Assembly (NCBI GenBank): GCA_947497065.1
Contig: CANMEQ010000008.1
Location: forward strand, 1 to 64,000
Direction: 5' to 3'
Length of the DNA stretch: 64,000 nucleotides
Origin: an uncultured Paracoccaceae bacterium
GTDB taxonomy: Bacteria > Pseudomonadota > Alphaproteobacteria > Rhodobacterales > Rhodobacteraceae
Part shown: positions 10,286 to 17,578 of the stretch, piece by piece
How the letters are laid out: each line of letters starts with the position of its first letter
How positions within the stretch are numbered: the first letter of the stretch is position 1
Made by a program: the position numbers and the translations under genes
Notes under the pieces: generated by a model
What the model was told of the DNA's origin: nothing
Databases searched by the model: none
The model's input: the letters and a program-made list of their open reading frames with translations, nothing else

Positions 10286-11463
10286 TGGGCGCATCTCTTG
10301 ATTTAACGACAGGCCGTACATCGTCACGCCGCGAACGTAGGCTGGTTTACTTGGTGGGCATTTTGCTTGCGATCTTTCTGGGATGGGCTGTGTATTTTCC
10401 GTTGGCCGAAGTTTCGAGCGGGCAGGGCACAGTGGTCCCAAGCTCGCGTGAGCAGGTCGTTCAATCTCTGGAAGGGGGCATAATCGCGTCACTTTCTGTG
10501 GGCGAGGGAAGTGTTGTCGAGGCTGACCAAGTTTTGGCTCAACTGGATCCTACAATATCAACTTCGAACGTCGACGAAGCTGCTGCAAAATACTCGGCAT
10601 CAATCGCCGCGGCTGCGCGCTTAAGGGCAGAAATCGAAGACGCAGACGAAGTTGTGTTTCCTGAAGCTATACTTGACCAACGTTTTGACGAGCTCCGTGC
10701 GAATGAAACGGCGTTGTTCAACTCCAGACGTGCAAACCTTGCGGATACTTTGCGTGGCCTGACGGAAGGTTTGCAACTCTTGGAACAAGAGTTGGAGATT
10801 ACTGAACGCTTACAAGCGAGTGGTGCAGCCAGTCGGGTAGAGCTCATAAGGCTACAACGTGAAGCGACTGAAACCCGTTTGGAAATCGCGCGATTAACGT
10901 CAGAGTTTCGGGTGACAGCGGGTGAAGAGCTGCAGCGCGTTAATGTCGAGGCAGAAGTGCAGCTATCCATTGTCCGTGGCCGTACGGATGAATTGTCACG
11001 GCTAACGTTTCGTGCACCTATGCGTGGTGTCGTCAAGGATGTTGCTGTGACGACGATTGGCGGCGTGATCCCTCCCGGTGGTCAGATGATGACGATCGTC
11101 CCGATTGACGACCAACTTTTGATTGAGGCTCGAATCTCGCCACGCGATATTGCGTTCATTCACCCTGGGCAGAACGCGTTGGTCAAGATTTCTGCGTATG
11201 ATTATGCGATCTTTGGCGGCATGCAGGGAGAGGTTGTCACGATATCTCCGAATACCGTTCGCGATGAAGTACGCCCAGAACAAGTGTACTATCGTGTTTT
11301 CATTCAAACTGAATCTGACCATCTAACAAATGCGAACGGAACACAGTTTCCTATCGTGCCGGGCATGATTGCCACCGTGGATATTCGCACCGGCGAAAAG
11401 ACAGTTTGGCAATATCTCATAAAACCATTCAACCGAGCGCAAGAAGCATTGAGAGAACGATGA
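10282..11463 (+). CDS. HlyD-family periplasmic adaptor of the type I secretion system
   Basis: A 393-aa membrane fusion protein that bridges the inner-membrane ABC transporter and the outer-membrane channel. There is a single N-terminal membrane anchor (about residues 20-42). A lipoyl/barrel-sandwich segment follows (GQGTVVPSSREQVVQSLEGG), then a long alpha-helical hairpin rich in Glu, Leu and Arg (about 95-235), and a beta-barrel domain starting near LTFRAPMRGVVKDV. The start overlaps the transporter stop by 4 bp. Length and domain order are typical of T1SS adaptors (PrtE/LapC/HlyD). Confidence 0.92.
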   Translation: MMGASLDLTTGRTSSRRERRLVYLVGILLAIFLGWAVYFPLAEVSSGQGTVVPSSREQVVQSLEGGIIASLSVGEGSVVEADQVLAQLDPTISTSNVDEAAAKYSASIAAAARLRAEIEDADEVVFPEAILDQRFDELRANETALFNSRRANLADTLRGLTEGLQLLEQELEITERLQASGAASRVELIRLQREATETRLEIARLTSEFRVTAGEELQRVNVEAEVQLSIVRGRTDELSRLTFRAPMRGVVKDVAVTTIGGVIPPGGQMMTIVPIDDQLLIEARISPRDIAFIHPGQNALVKISAYDYAIFGGMQGEVVTISPNTVRDEVRPEQVYYRVFIQTESDHLTNANGTQFPIVPGMIATVDIRTGEKTVWQYLIKPFNRAQEALRER

Positions 11464-11531
11464 ATGCCTTTGCATTATCCTTGAATGTTCGGCGCCAAAC
11501 AAATAACCGTTTTACCAGTGAGGAACCTAAA

Positions 11532-11954
11532 ATGTTGTCTTTTAAGCGTTGTTTATCAGTATTGGGGTTCGGGCTAGCTATAGCGTTTGCACCCGTAAGC
11601 TCTGCCTTTGCGGATGCCGTGACGGAGCTAAATGTTCTTGCAACTGACGCGTCATTCCCTCGCGTAAGTCGAGCATACACAGCTATGGATGAACGCTTTG
11701 AACGTAGAAGCCTCGTTCGAACTGTCGACCAAGTTAATCGTGTTGAGATCGGCATTACAAAAGCCGATCTTGTGAGAGCTGTTGGACAACCGGTATCTGC
11801 CTACGGTGACGGGTCGTGGAACTTCAATCTCGCGTTTCGGTTGCCTCAGGGGAACCGCATAGTTTGTCAATATCGTGTCTTTTTTGACGAAGACGAAGCT
11901 GTAGCTGGGACAATTTGGCGACGACCTCAGTGCGTCGATATAATGAATAGTTGA
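11532..11954 (+). CDS. Small exported protein with SmpA/BamE-like domain
   Basis: A 140-aa protein with a clear signal peptide (hydrophobic core FGLAIAFAPVSSAFA, cleavage expected near residue 25). The mature part contains a BamE/SmpA-like core with the pattern 'VEIGITKADLVRAVGQP' followed by SAYGDGSWNFN. In that family this fold is found in outer-membrane assembly accessory proteins. I chose this ATG rather than upstream in-frame starts because it follows GAGG and gives the signal peptide. It sits between the HlyD and outer-membrane factor genes, so an accessory role in outer-membrane assembly of the secretion channel or adhesin retention is an inference. Confidence 0.7.
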   Translation: MLSFKRCLSVLGFGLAIAFAPVSSAFADAVTELNVLATDASFPRVSRAYTAMDERFERRSLVRTVDQVNRVEIGITKADLVRAVGQPVSAYGDGSWNFNLAFRLPQGNRIVCQYRVFFDEDEAVAGTIWRRPQCVDIMNS

Positions 11955-11970
11955 AGGGATTAGGCATTAA

Positions 11971-13320
11971 ATGACACGGGTTAGCTGCTACTTACCAACG
12001 TCAAAAAAAAATGTATGGGGGATGATCGCGGGGTTTACAGCCTTGATGGGGTGTAGTCTCCCTGAGCCCGACGGAACAGAAGCCGTTTTGGCTGAACGGG
12101 CCGCAACGTTAGCGCCACTTACGCCTGGAGAGGGACGAAGTGTTCCGACAGTCTCAAGAAACGCACTCCTCTTAAGCCCCTCTGTTCGCGAGGCCGCAAG
12201 TGATATCCGCGCGAGCGCAGATGAAGTTCGCATACAACGGGCCGCACTGTTCCCAAGTCTCAGCCTGGCCGTTGGAGCGGGCATTGGTGATGCGGGGCAA
12301 TCCCAAGATACGATTTCACTTACTGGGCGACAGTTGGTCCTGGATTTCGGACAAACCGAACGTGAAATTACGGCAGCTGATATTGAACTGCAGTCGAACT
12401 ATGTAACTTTTCAACAAGCAGTTGATGATTCAATTGTTGAAGTCTTAGAGACATACGACGAAGTCCGGATGCACGTTGAAACCCTTGCTGTTTGGCGCCG
12501 GCAATTAAATGCGATGCGTGAGCTGCAAGCGTTGATTGTTGAACGAAATGAAATTGGTGCAGCTCCGATTTCGGATGTTCTTGAAACACGTAAACGCGTT
12601 CAAGCGGCCGAGTTTTCTGTTTTAGACGCTGAGCTTACACTTGCGGAAGCAAGGGAGCGTTTAACGCAGTTGAGCGGTCAACCGAGGGGCGGGAGCATTC
12701 CCCAAATGTCGAATGGGTCCTGTTCGTCAAACGCGAATACTGACGCGCTTTTATTGGCTCAGCTTGATCTCCTGCAAGCACAGGTCGAGCTAACGGTTGC
12801 TGAAAACGCGCGTGTTCCGCGCGCCTATATTGAACCCGTTGTTCGAAACGAAATCGGAACCTCGGGCTTGGACGTAGGTTTAAATGTCGGTGTGAATTCT
12901 GATTTGTTGCAAGGCGGTGCGTTGACTGCCGCCGTAAATGCGGCTCGCAACACTTTAAATGCGGCTGCCGCAAATGTTGCCGCCGTTCGTCGCGATGACG
13001 CGATCGAGGCGGGGCGTTTACGCCGCGAAATAGCCGCTGCACAGCAAAGAACCGAAATGCTAAGGCGGCAGATTTCTCTTCTGCAACAAACGCGTGAATT
13101 GTACCGCGATCAGTATTTTGATTTGGGGACGCGAGAAATTTCGGAGCTTCTTGAGAACGAAGAAGAGTACTATAACAGACAGGCTGAGTTGATCGAAGTT
13201 GGGTCTGAATTGGCAACGAACCGAGTTTCTTGTGCGATCCTAGAACGTTCACTGCGTCCCGCAATCGGCATAGATGAACATAGCCTCTATGGATATCCGC
13301 TATCTGATGATGTCCTGTAA
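11971..13320 (+). CDS. TolC-family outer membrane factor (lipoprotein) of the T1SS operon
   Basis: A 449-aa outer-membrane efflux/secretion channel subunit. A lipobox (LMGC, Cys near residue 29) suggests lipidation, as in the NodT/OprM branch. The body is made of long amphipathic helices with two repeated halves ('LSPSVREAASDIRASADEVRIQRAALFP' is split across helix and strand; 'LLQGGALTAAVNAARNTL' in the second half), which is the TolC duplication. It is the last gene of the operon and probably forms the dedicated exit duct for the adhesin. A second, unlipidated TolC protein lies at 60209-61573. Confidence 0.85.
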   Translation: MTRVSCYLPTSKKNVWGMIAGFTALMGCSLPEPDGTEAVLAERAATLAPLTPGEGRSVPTVSRNALLLSPSVREAASDIRASADEVRIQRAALFPSLSLAVGAGIGDAGQSQDTISLTGRQLVLDFGQTEREITAADIELQSNYVTFQQAVDDSIVEVLETYDEVRMHVETLAVWRRQLNAMRELQALIVERNEIGAAPISDVLETRKRVQAAEFSVLDAELTLAEARERLTQLSGQPRGGSIPQMSNGSCSSNANTDALLLAQLDLLQAQVELTVAENARVPRAYIEPVVRNEIGTSGLDVGLNVGVNSDLLQGGALTAAVNAARNTLNAAAANVAAVRRDDAIEAGRLRREIAAAQQRTEMLRRQISLLQQTRELYRDQYFDLGTREISELLENEEEYYNRQAELIEVGSELATNRVSCAILERSLRPAIGIDEHSLYGYPLSDDVL

Positions 13321-13614
13321 TCGCCGGAACAATTAAGTCGTTTGAGAATTGTACGAGCGTAGTTTTGGCGATCATTTTGCCTTACACTATTGTGGAACGC
13401 ATCGTTCGCTTCTGAGAAACATTCCTCAAAGAGGCTTCGCGCAAACTTAGGATGTCCCCGTTTGTTCGAAAGCGGCTCAAAAGTCATCGAGAGTTATAGG
13501 GTCATTGCCAACAACTCACTATGGCCCAAGCTATCATCTATGATGCCGGCCAAGAGCGGGTGGAGATTCTCGTTATTCAATTGATATACTGAGACAAGTC
13601 CTAGATGGATCATT

Positions 13615-13662
13615 TGGAGGCGAGTACCGGAATCGAACCGGTGTACACGGATTTGCAATCCG
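13615..13662 (+). repeat. attL: displaced 3' half of tRNA-Cys
   Basis: 48 bp identical to 59257-59304, covering the T arm, variable region, the 3' acceptor strand with encoded CCA and the anticodon loop of tRNA-Cys. Identity ends at 13663 (G here, C in the intact gene). Without the 5' half this copy cannot make a tRNA. Confidence 0.93.
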
Positions 13663-13692
13663 GAAAATTTCTTTGATTTCAAAGGGAAAAAT

Positions 13693-13753
13693 TGTAAACG
13701 GACTTGTTTCGTTCAGGGTCGCTTTTCAATAGGTTACGAGGCCCAAGTAAACG
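13693..13753 (+). repeat. Left GTAAACG pair (candidate integrase arm sites)
   Basis: GTAAACG occurs at 13694-13700 and 13747-13753, just inside the left end. The same heptamer occurs twice just inside the right end (59191-59197 and 59203-59209), all in the same orientation. This arrangement around both att sites is what arm-type integrase or excisionase binding sites look like; binding is inferred. Confidence 0.45.
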
Positions 13754-13898
13754 GTTTTTCACAGGCTCTTGCTCTGACGAAAAGGCAAAGAAAAACCGCT
13801 GAGGGGGCGGCCACCCACCTCAACGGCATAGAAGAATATTTCCGTCCCACTACCTACGGCATTTCCGGTCTGACCTCAACCCAATTGGCGGTGATCCA

Positions 13899-14762
13899 AT
13901 GAGTTGGCGCATCGCAAACGAATGCGCCGAGCGCCGCTTTGGCAGCGCCGCGCGCAAGCAGATCATCATGTTCCTGGCTGATAAGGCGAGCGATGATGGC
14001 TCAGGTATCTGGTGTTCCAAGGGGACGATCCAGCGCCACACAGAGCTCAGCGAAAGCACGGTGAAGCGCACCATCATCGACTTCCTGCGAGAAGGTATTC
14101 TGATCGAGACGGGGCGGCGACACTGCAAGAATGGCTACACGGTCATTTACCGCATCGTTCTGGAACGTGTGGCGGCGCTCGACCCCACGGCCGAGCCCGA
14201 TATTGAGACGGGGGTCACTGTGAACCCCGTCCAGCCTGAACCCGGTACGGGGTCCACGGTGAACGGGGTACGGGGTTCACGGTGGACCCCAAACCATCCT
14301 AAAACCATCCATAAACCACCTACGCGCAGGCGCGAGGCGGCGGAGGAGGTTGAAGATGTTGAATCTGAGAAGATCTTGGCGGCCTATCCAGAAGACAGGA
14401 TCCGAGACCGGCGGACTACTCTGCGCCTGATCGCAGGGGCCGTGAAAGCCGGAGTGAAGCCCGATGACCTGCTTCAGGCGGTCAAAGCCTATGCGAAGGA
14501 AAGCGAGGGCTACACGCGCAGCAAGGTCTGTTTCTCGGACAACTGGTTCAAGATGCGGCGTTGGGAAAAGGGGCTGGCCCAGATCCAGGCCGACCGCGAG
14601 AAAGCGCGAGAGGCCGAAGCCAAGGGGCGCGCCAGCCTCGCCGAGTGGATCCACGAGCGCCATCCCTTGTGCCGCCATATCACGAACCGCCAGATCGAGG
14701 ATTTGATCGCTTCAAAGCTAGTGACGCCTGAGCAGGTGCGCGCTGCGGGGCTGCAGGCATGA
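13899..14762 (+). CDS. Lambda-O-like replication initiator (winged-helix DNA-binding protein)
   Basis: A 287-aa protein. The N-terminal ~90 residues form a winged-helix/HTH domain (CSKGTIQRHTELSESTVKRT is the recognition region near 40-60), as in phage replication O-like proteins and HTH_36 family members. A Pro/Thr/Gly-rich linker (about 100-145) and a basic helical C-terminal part follow. The linker-coding DNA contains inverted and direct repeats (see the repeat at 14212-14290), as lambda O contains its own origin. First gene inside the left end. The role in autonomous replication or maintenance of the excised form is inferred. The start has only a weak GGCGG upstream. Confidence 0.6.
   Translation: MSWRIANECAERRFGSAARKQIIMFLADKASDDGSGIWCSKGTIQRHTELSESTVKRTIIDFLREGILIETGRRHCKNGYTVIYRIVLERVAALDPTAEPDIETGVTVNPVQPEPGTGSTVNGVRGSRWTPNHPKTIHKPPTRRREAAEEVEDVESEKILAAYPEDRIRDRRTTLRLIAGAVKAGVKPDDLLQAVKAYAKESEGYTRSKVCFSDNWFKMRRWEKGLAQIQADREKAREAEAKGRASLAEWIHERHPLCRHITNRQIEDLIASKLVTPEQVRAAGLQA
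14212..14290 (+). repeat. Origin-like repeat cluster inside the replication gene
   Basis: Arms 14249-14264 (GGGGTCCACGGTGAAC) and 14275-14290 (GTTCACGGTGGACCCC) are an inverted repeat with one mismatched pair of positions and a 10-nt G-rich spacer. A related copy GGGGTCACTGTGAACCCC lies at about 14212-14229. Together they give three half-conserved GGGGTnCACnGTG elements within the linker region of the coding sequence. Confidence 0.5.
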
Positions 14763-14935
14763 CTTTCGTAGGAAGGTGACGCAATCGCTTCGTTCGAGCA
14801 GACGCGTTGTATGAGTGTGGTGAGGTGACCGGGCTGTGTTTCGTAATGCTAACCTTAATGCGCCCAACGTATGCTGAGATAACATAAGGTTTGAATGGTG
14901 TGGCAGCGTTGGGTTATGGAGCTAAGCGGTGGAAA

Positions 14936-14965
14936 TTGACATTAATGTTTTATCGGCGTAACATT
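14936..14965 (+). promoter_or_regulatory. hipBA promoter with overlapping inverted repeat
   Basis: TTGACA at 14936-14941 and TAACAT at 14959-14964 are spaced 17 bp. An inverted repeat AATGTT (14944-14949) / AACATT (14960-14965) covers the spacer and -10, a likely operator for autorepression by HipB. Confidence 0.65.
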
Positions 14966-14996
14966 GCTGAACTTAGTGTCGCCTGGAGATATCATT

Positions 14997-15299
14997 ATGG
15001 CTGTTCCGATCAAAATGCCCAGGGCGGCACGTAAGGAGCTCGTGACACTTGGGGAAAACATTCGTGTTGCGCGACTGCGCCGCAAACTGACCGCCGAGAT
15101 TGTTGCGCAGCGCGCTGGCACAACGCGGCAGACCATTGCCAAGATCGAAAGCGGAAACCCGGCAGTCAAGATCGGCACTTACGTGGGTGTACTGCAAGCA
15201 CTTGGCCTTCTGAAAGGCTGGGGGGATATCGATGACCCGGTCGGCGACCAGTTGGCTCTGGATGACCTCCCGCAGCGCGCGAGACTAAAAAATGGTTGA
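14997..15299 (+). CDS. hipB: HipB-type XRE antitoxin
   Basis: A 100-aa XRE-family DNA-binding protein. The HTH lies about residues 17-70 (VAQRAGTTRQTIAKIESG is the recognition unit), followed by a short tail. It should neutralise HipA and repress the operon. The start is the ATG 7 nt after GGAGA (14985-14989); an in-frame ATG at 14964 lies within the -10 element and is rejected. It overlaps hipA by 8 bp, the usual antitoxin-first coupling. On an ICE such a pair typically favours retention of the element. Confidence 0.82.
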   Translation: MAVPIKMPRAARKELVTLGENIRVARLRRKLTAEIVAQRAGTTRQTIAKIESGNPAVKIGTYVGVLQALGLLKGWGDIDDPVGDQLALDDLPQRARLKNG

Positions 15300-16512
15300 G
15301 GTCTGGATTGACTGGAAGGGGCTGAAACGGGTCGGCACGCTCCACCGCACAGCGGGGCGCGGCCGAGAGCGGGTGTCCTTTACCTATCATGACGACTGGC
15401 TTGCCGACGAAAACGCCTTCGGGCTTTCGCCGGACATGCCACTCGGCAAAGGGCAATTCGTGCCTGAGGCTGGGCAGGACATGCTTGCACCGCTTGGGGA
15501 TTCTGCTCCTGATACCTGGGGCCGAACGGTGATGCGGCGCTATGAGGGGCGCATGGCAGAGGCTGAGGGGCGACGTCCGAGAGTGCTGCAAGAAACCGAC
15601 TACCTGCTTGGCGTAAATGACGAGACCCGTTTGGGTGCGCTGCGCTTCAAGGTTGATAGCGAGTTTCAAGCGCGCGAAGGCATCGGCGTGCCTGCGCTCG
15701 TGAGCCTCGGGGATTTGCTTCATGCGTCTCAGCGCGTTCTGCGCGGGGAGGAGACCGCTGAGGACCTCAAGATGCTGTTTGCACCGGGCAGCTCGCTAGG
15801 TGGCGCACGGCCGAAGGTCAGCATTCTTGACCAGCACGGACGTCTTTCTGTCGCCAAGTTCCCAAAAGAGACGGACGCCTATTGCGTGGAACGCTGGGAA
15901 GCCATTGCACTGGAATTGGCAAGACGCGCTGGAATCACTGTTTCGGATCACACGCTTGAGATGGCGGGCGACAAGCCTGTTTTCTTGTCCCATCGGTTTG
16001 ACCGGAACGATGACGGCATGATCCCGTTCATTTCAGCCATGGCGATGCTGGGCGGCAAAGATGGCGACAGCTACAGCTATTTGGACTTGGCAGATATTAT
16101 CACCTCGGAAAGCGTCACTCCCGACCAAGACCGTGAGGAGCTCTACCGGCGGGTCGCCTTTTCCATTCTCGTCACGAACCTCGATGACCATATGCGCAAT
16201 CACGGATTTCTGCGTGGACGGGGCGGATGGCACCTCTCACCGGCCTACGACATCAACCCTGTTCCGAACCAACCACGCATGCTCAAAAGCTACGTTGATG
16301 ACGACAATCCGGATGCCAGTATTGCTCTGCACCGCGCGCAACATGAATCCTATCTTCTCGAACGCGGCGAGGCAGATCGCATCATTGCCGAGGTGGCCGC
16401 AGCGACTATGGCTTGGCGTGTCGTTGCCCGTACATTGGGGGCTCCGAAGAGGGAGATCAACGAGATGGCGACAGCCTTCGAGCACGAGGAAGCTGATCTG
16501 GCGCGTGCGTGA
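15292..16512 (+). CDS. hipA: HipA-type serine/threonine kinase toxin
   Basis: A 406-aa HipA-family kinase. The N-terminal 'couple_hipA' region ends around LGVNDETRLGALRF. An ATP-loop-like GSSLGGARPKV segment follows near residue 165. The catalytic loop TNLDDHMRNHGF is near 295-306, and a DFG-equivalent metal-binding motif (SPAYDIN) lies just after. Known HipA proteins phosphorylate glutamyl-tRNA synthetase or related targets and cause dormancy; the target here is unknown. All key kinase motifs are present, so the toxin looks functional. Confidence 0.88.
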   Translation: MVEVWIDWKGLKRVGTLHRTAGRGRERVSFTYHDDWLADENAFGLSPDMPLGKGQFVPEAGQDMLAPLGDSAPDTWGRTVMRRYEGRMAEAEGRRPRVLQETDYLLGVNDETRLGALRFKVDSEFQAREGIGVPALVSLGDLLHASQRVLRGEETAEDLKMLFAPGSSLGGARPKVSILDQHGRLSVAKFPKETDAYCVERWEAIALELARRAGITVSDHTLEMAGDKPVFLSHRFDRNDDGMIPFISAMAMLGGKDGDSYSYLDLADIITSESVTPDQDREELYRRVAFSILVTNLDDHMRNHGFLRGRGGWHLSPAYDINPVPNQPRMLKSYVDDDNPDASIALHRAQHESYLLERGEADRIIAEVAAATMAWRVVARTLGAPKREINEMATAFEHEEADLARA

Positions 16513-16820
16513 GCTGGGGCCGCTGTTGAATTGGATTGACCGAAAGCCGTTTGGCAGCAACGGGATTTTGAGGTCCTTGGCCATTCCGATGCGTGATGAC
16601 GTGGCAGGTCGATTTTGGAGTGCCGAACTCAGACCCTCAACGCTGTGTTTCTGATTGCTGAACATAAGCGGGCAGCCGTGCCGGACGCGGGGCAAGCCCC
16701 GATTCAACAAGAAAATTCCCCTGCGCCAGCGCATTCCTCGCGAGGCAAGTTTCTCGCTGACAGCCCCTTGGTGCCAGCTTTGGGCATGTTCATCGAAACA
16801 CTCAAAGTGAGGATCAAAAC
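16513..16820. other. Intergenic stretch after hipA; hairpin and conserved leader-like block
   Basis: No convincing gene. A GC hairpin CGGGGC-aa-GCCCCG is at 16688-16701. The block around 16715-16765 (TTCCCCTG, then CATTCCTCGCGAGGCAA, then CTGACAGCCCC) resembles a diverged copy at about 33051-33150 upstream of ardC. It probably holds the leader of the small gene at 16821. Confidence 0.4.
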
Positions 16821-17018
16821 ATGGCTACTCAAACTCTGAAACTGAACGTCAAATCCGGCGAAAAAGACGGCAAGAACTTCTGGGACCGCTGCGGCGTCCT
16901 CTTCGTGAACACCGACGACAGCGGCAACATCACGTCGATCAATGTCAAACACAGCATGTTCCCCGATGTCGAAATGGTCGCCTTCTCGCGCCGCGATGAA
17001 GATCCGGTCACCGAGTGA
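16821..17018 (+). CDS. Small protein of unknown function, ICE backbone
   Basis: A 65-aa acidic-polar protein beginning MATQTLKLNVKSGEKDG, with alternating strand-like hydrophobics and a single Trp and Cys. It is not recognised as a named family. A good GTGAGGA upstream, a strong hairpin 8 nt after the stop and clean codon use support it as real. The size and beta-rich pattern resemble small DUF736-like proteins common on alphaproteobacterial plasmids, but I cannot assign it. Confidence 0.6.
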   Translation: MATQTLKLNVKSGEKDGKNFWDRCGVLFVNTDDSGNITSINVKHSMFPDVEMVAFSRRDEDPVTE

Positions 17019-17025
17019 CCTTAGC

Positions 17026-17050
17026 GCCAGGGCGGGTTTCCTGCCCTGGC
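17026..17050 (+). terminator. Strong hairpin after the 65-aa gene
   Basis: GCCAGGGCGGG-ttt-CCTGCCCTGGC: an 11-bp stem with one G-T pair and a 3-nt loop, starting 7 nt after the stop codon. No U-tract follows. Confidence 0.55.
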
Positions 17051-17260
17051 AATCTGCGAGATTACAGACAGCTCTCTTGCGGTTCACCTGTCCCGATATA
17101 TTGGAAGAAGCGCCTGCAGGTTGCCTGTGAAATCGGATGGGGACTTGTTGCTCAAAATGATCAAAGTGCCTTGTTTAGGATTGTTGATCGGCAGCTCATG
17201 TTGCCAGAAAAGATGGCTGAGAATTGGTTGGTGGCAGTACTTTTTTCGCGGAAGTTGCGA

Positions 17261-17300
17261 CTTAATCCGACTTATTCATGCTTATTCCTGTTTACTCAGG
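17261..17300 (+). repeat. Four helically phased 10-bp repeats upstream of the DISARM operon
   Basis: Consecutive decamers CTTAATCCGA, CTTATTCATG, CTTATTCCTG and TTTACTCAGG share CTTAyTC at exact 10-bp spacing. They end 58 bp before the start of the HTH gene, so they are a candidate binding site for that protein. Confidence 0.45.
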
Positions 17301-17358
17301 CGACGTAGAGTGCAAGGTTTGCGTCAAGTTAATAGTCTGGACCTGAAAGGGCCGAACG

Positions 17359-17547
17359 ATGACTGATCGATGGCTCTCCGTTGAGGAGATTGCAGATTAC
17401 CTAGGTGTCAGCAAAGACACGGTTTATGGGTGGATCTCCAAGCGCGAAATGCCAGCGCACAAGGTCGGCAGGTTTTGGAAATTCAAGGCCGATGAGGTCG
17501 ACGAATGGGTCAGGAACGGCAAGGCTGGTGACGAATTTCAGGCGTGA
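17359..17547 (+). CDS. Excisionase-fold HTH regulator heading the defence operon
   Basis: A 62-aa protein that is nearly all one HTH_17/excisionase-family winged helix: LSVEEIADYLGVSKDTVYGW followed by the wing HKVGRFWKFKADEVDEW. Such proteins bind DNA as regulators; this one is far from the integrase and lies 31 bp before a methyltransferase gene, so transcriptional control of the defence operon is more likely than excision. The phased repeats at 17261-17300 are its plausible site. Confidence 0.75.
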   Translation: MTDRWLSVEEIADYLGVSKDTVYGWISKREMPAHKVGRFWKFKADEVDEWVRNGKAGDEFQA

Positions 17548-17578
17548 GGCCAAAGGTGCTTGAGGAGTAGTAACAAGA

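Larger units (their letters stand above)
17019..17358. other. Intergenic stretch upstream of the defence island
   Basis: No gene recognised; short open frames here have no ribosome site or family match. It contains the hairpin at 17026-17050 and four 10-bp phased repeats at 17261-17300. The promoter of the HTH-methyltransferase-DISARM operon must lie here, but no clear -35/-10 pair is visible. Confidence 0.5.

Noticed and set aside
13801-13824. GAGGGGGCGG/CCACCCACCTC inverted sequence inside the left end
   Set aside because: Imperfect stem with bulge, no clear neighbour gene end; too weak to call.
17359-17547. Second excisionase of the ICE
   Set aside because: Excisionase fold but about 42 kb from the integrase and next to a methyltransferase; regulator is more likely, and an xis-like gene overlaps int.
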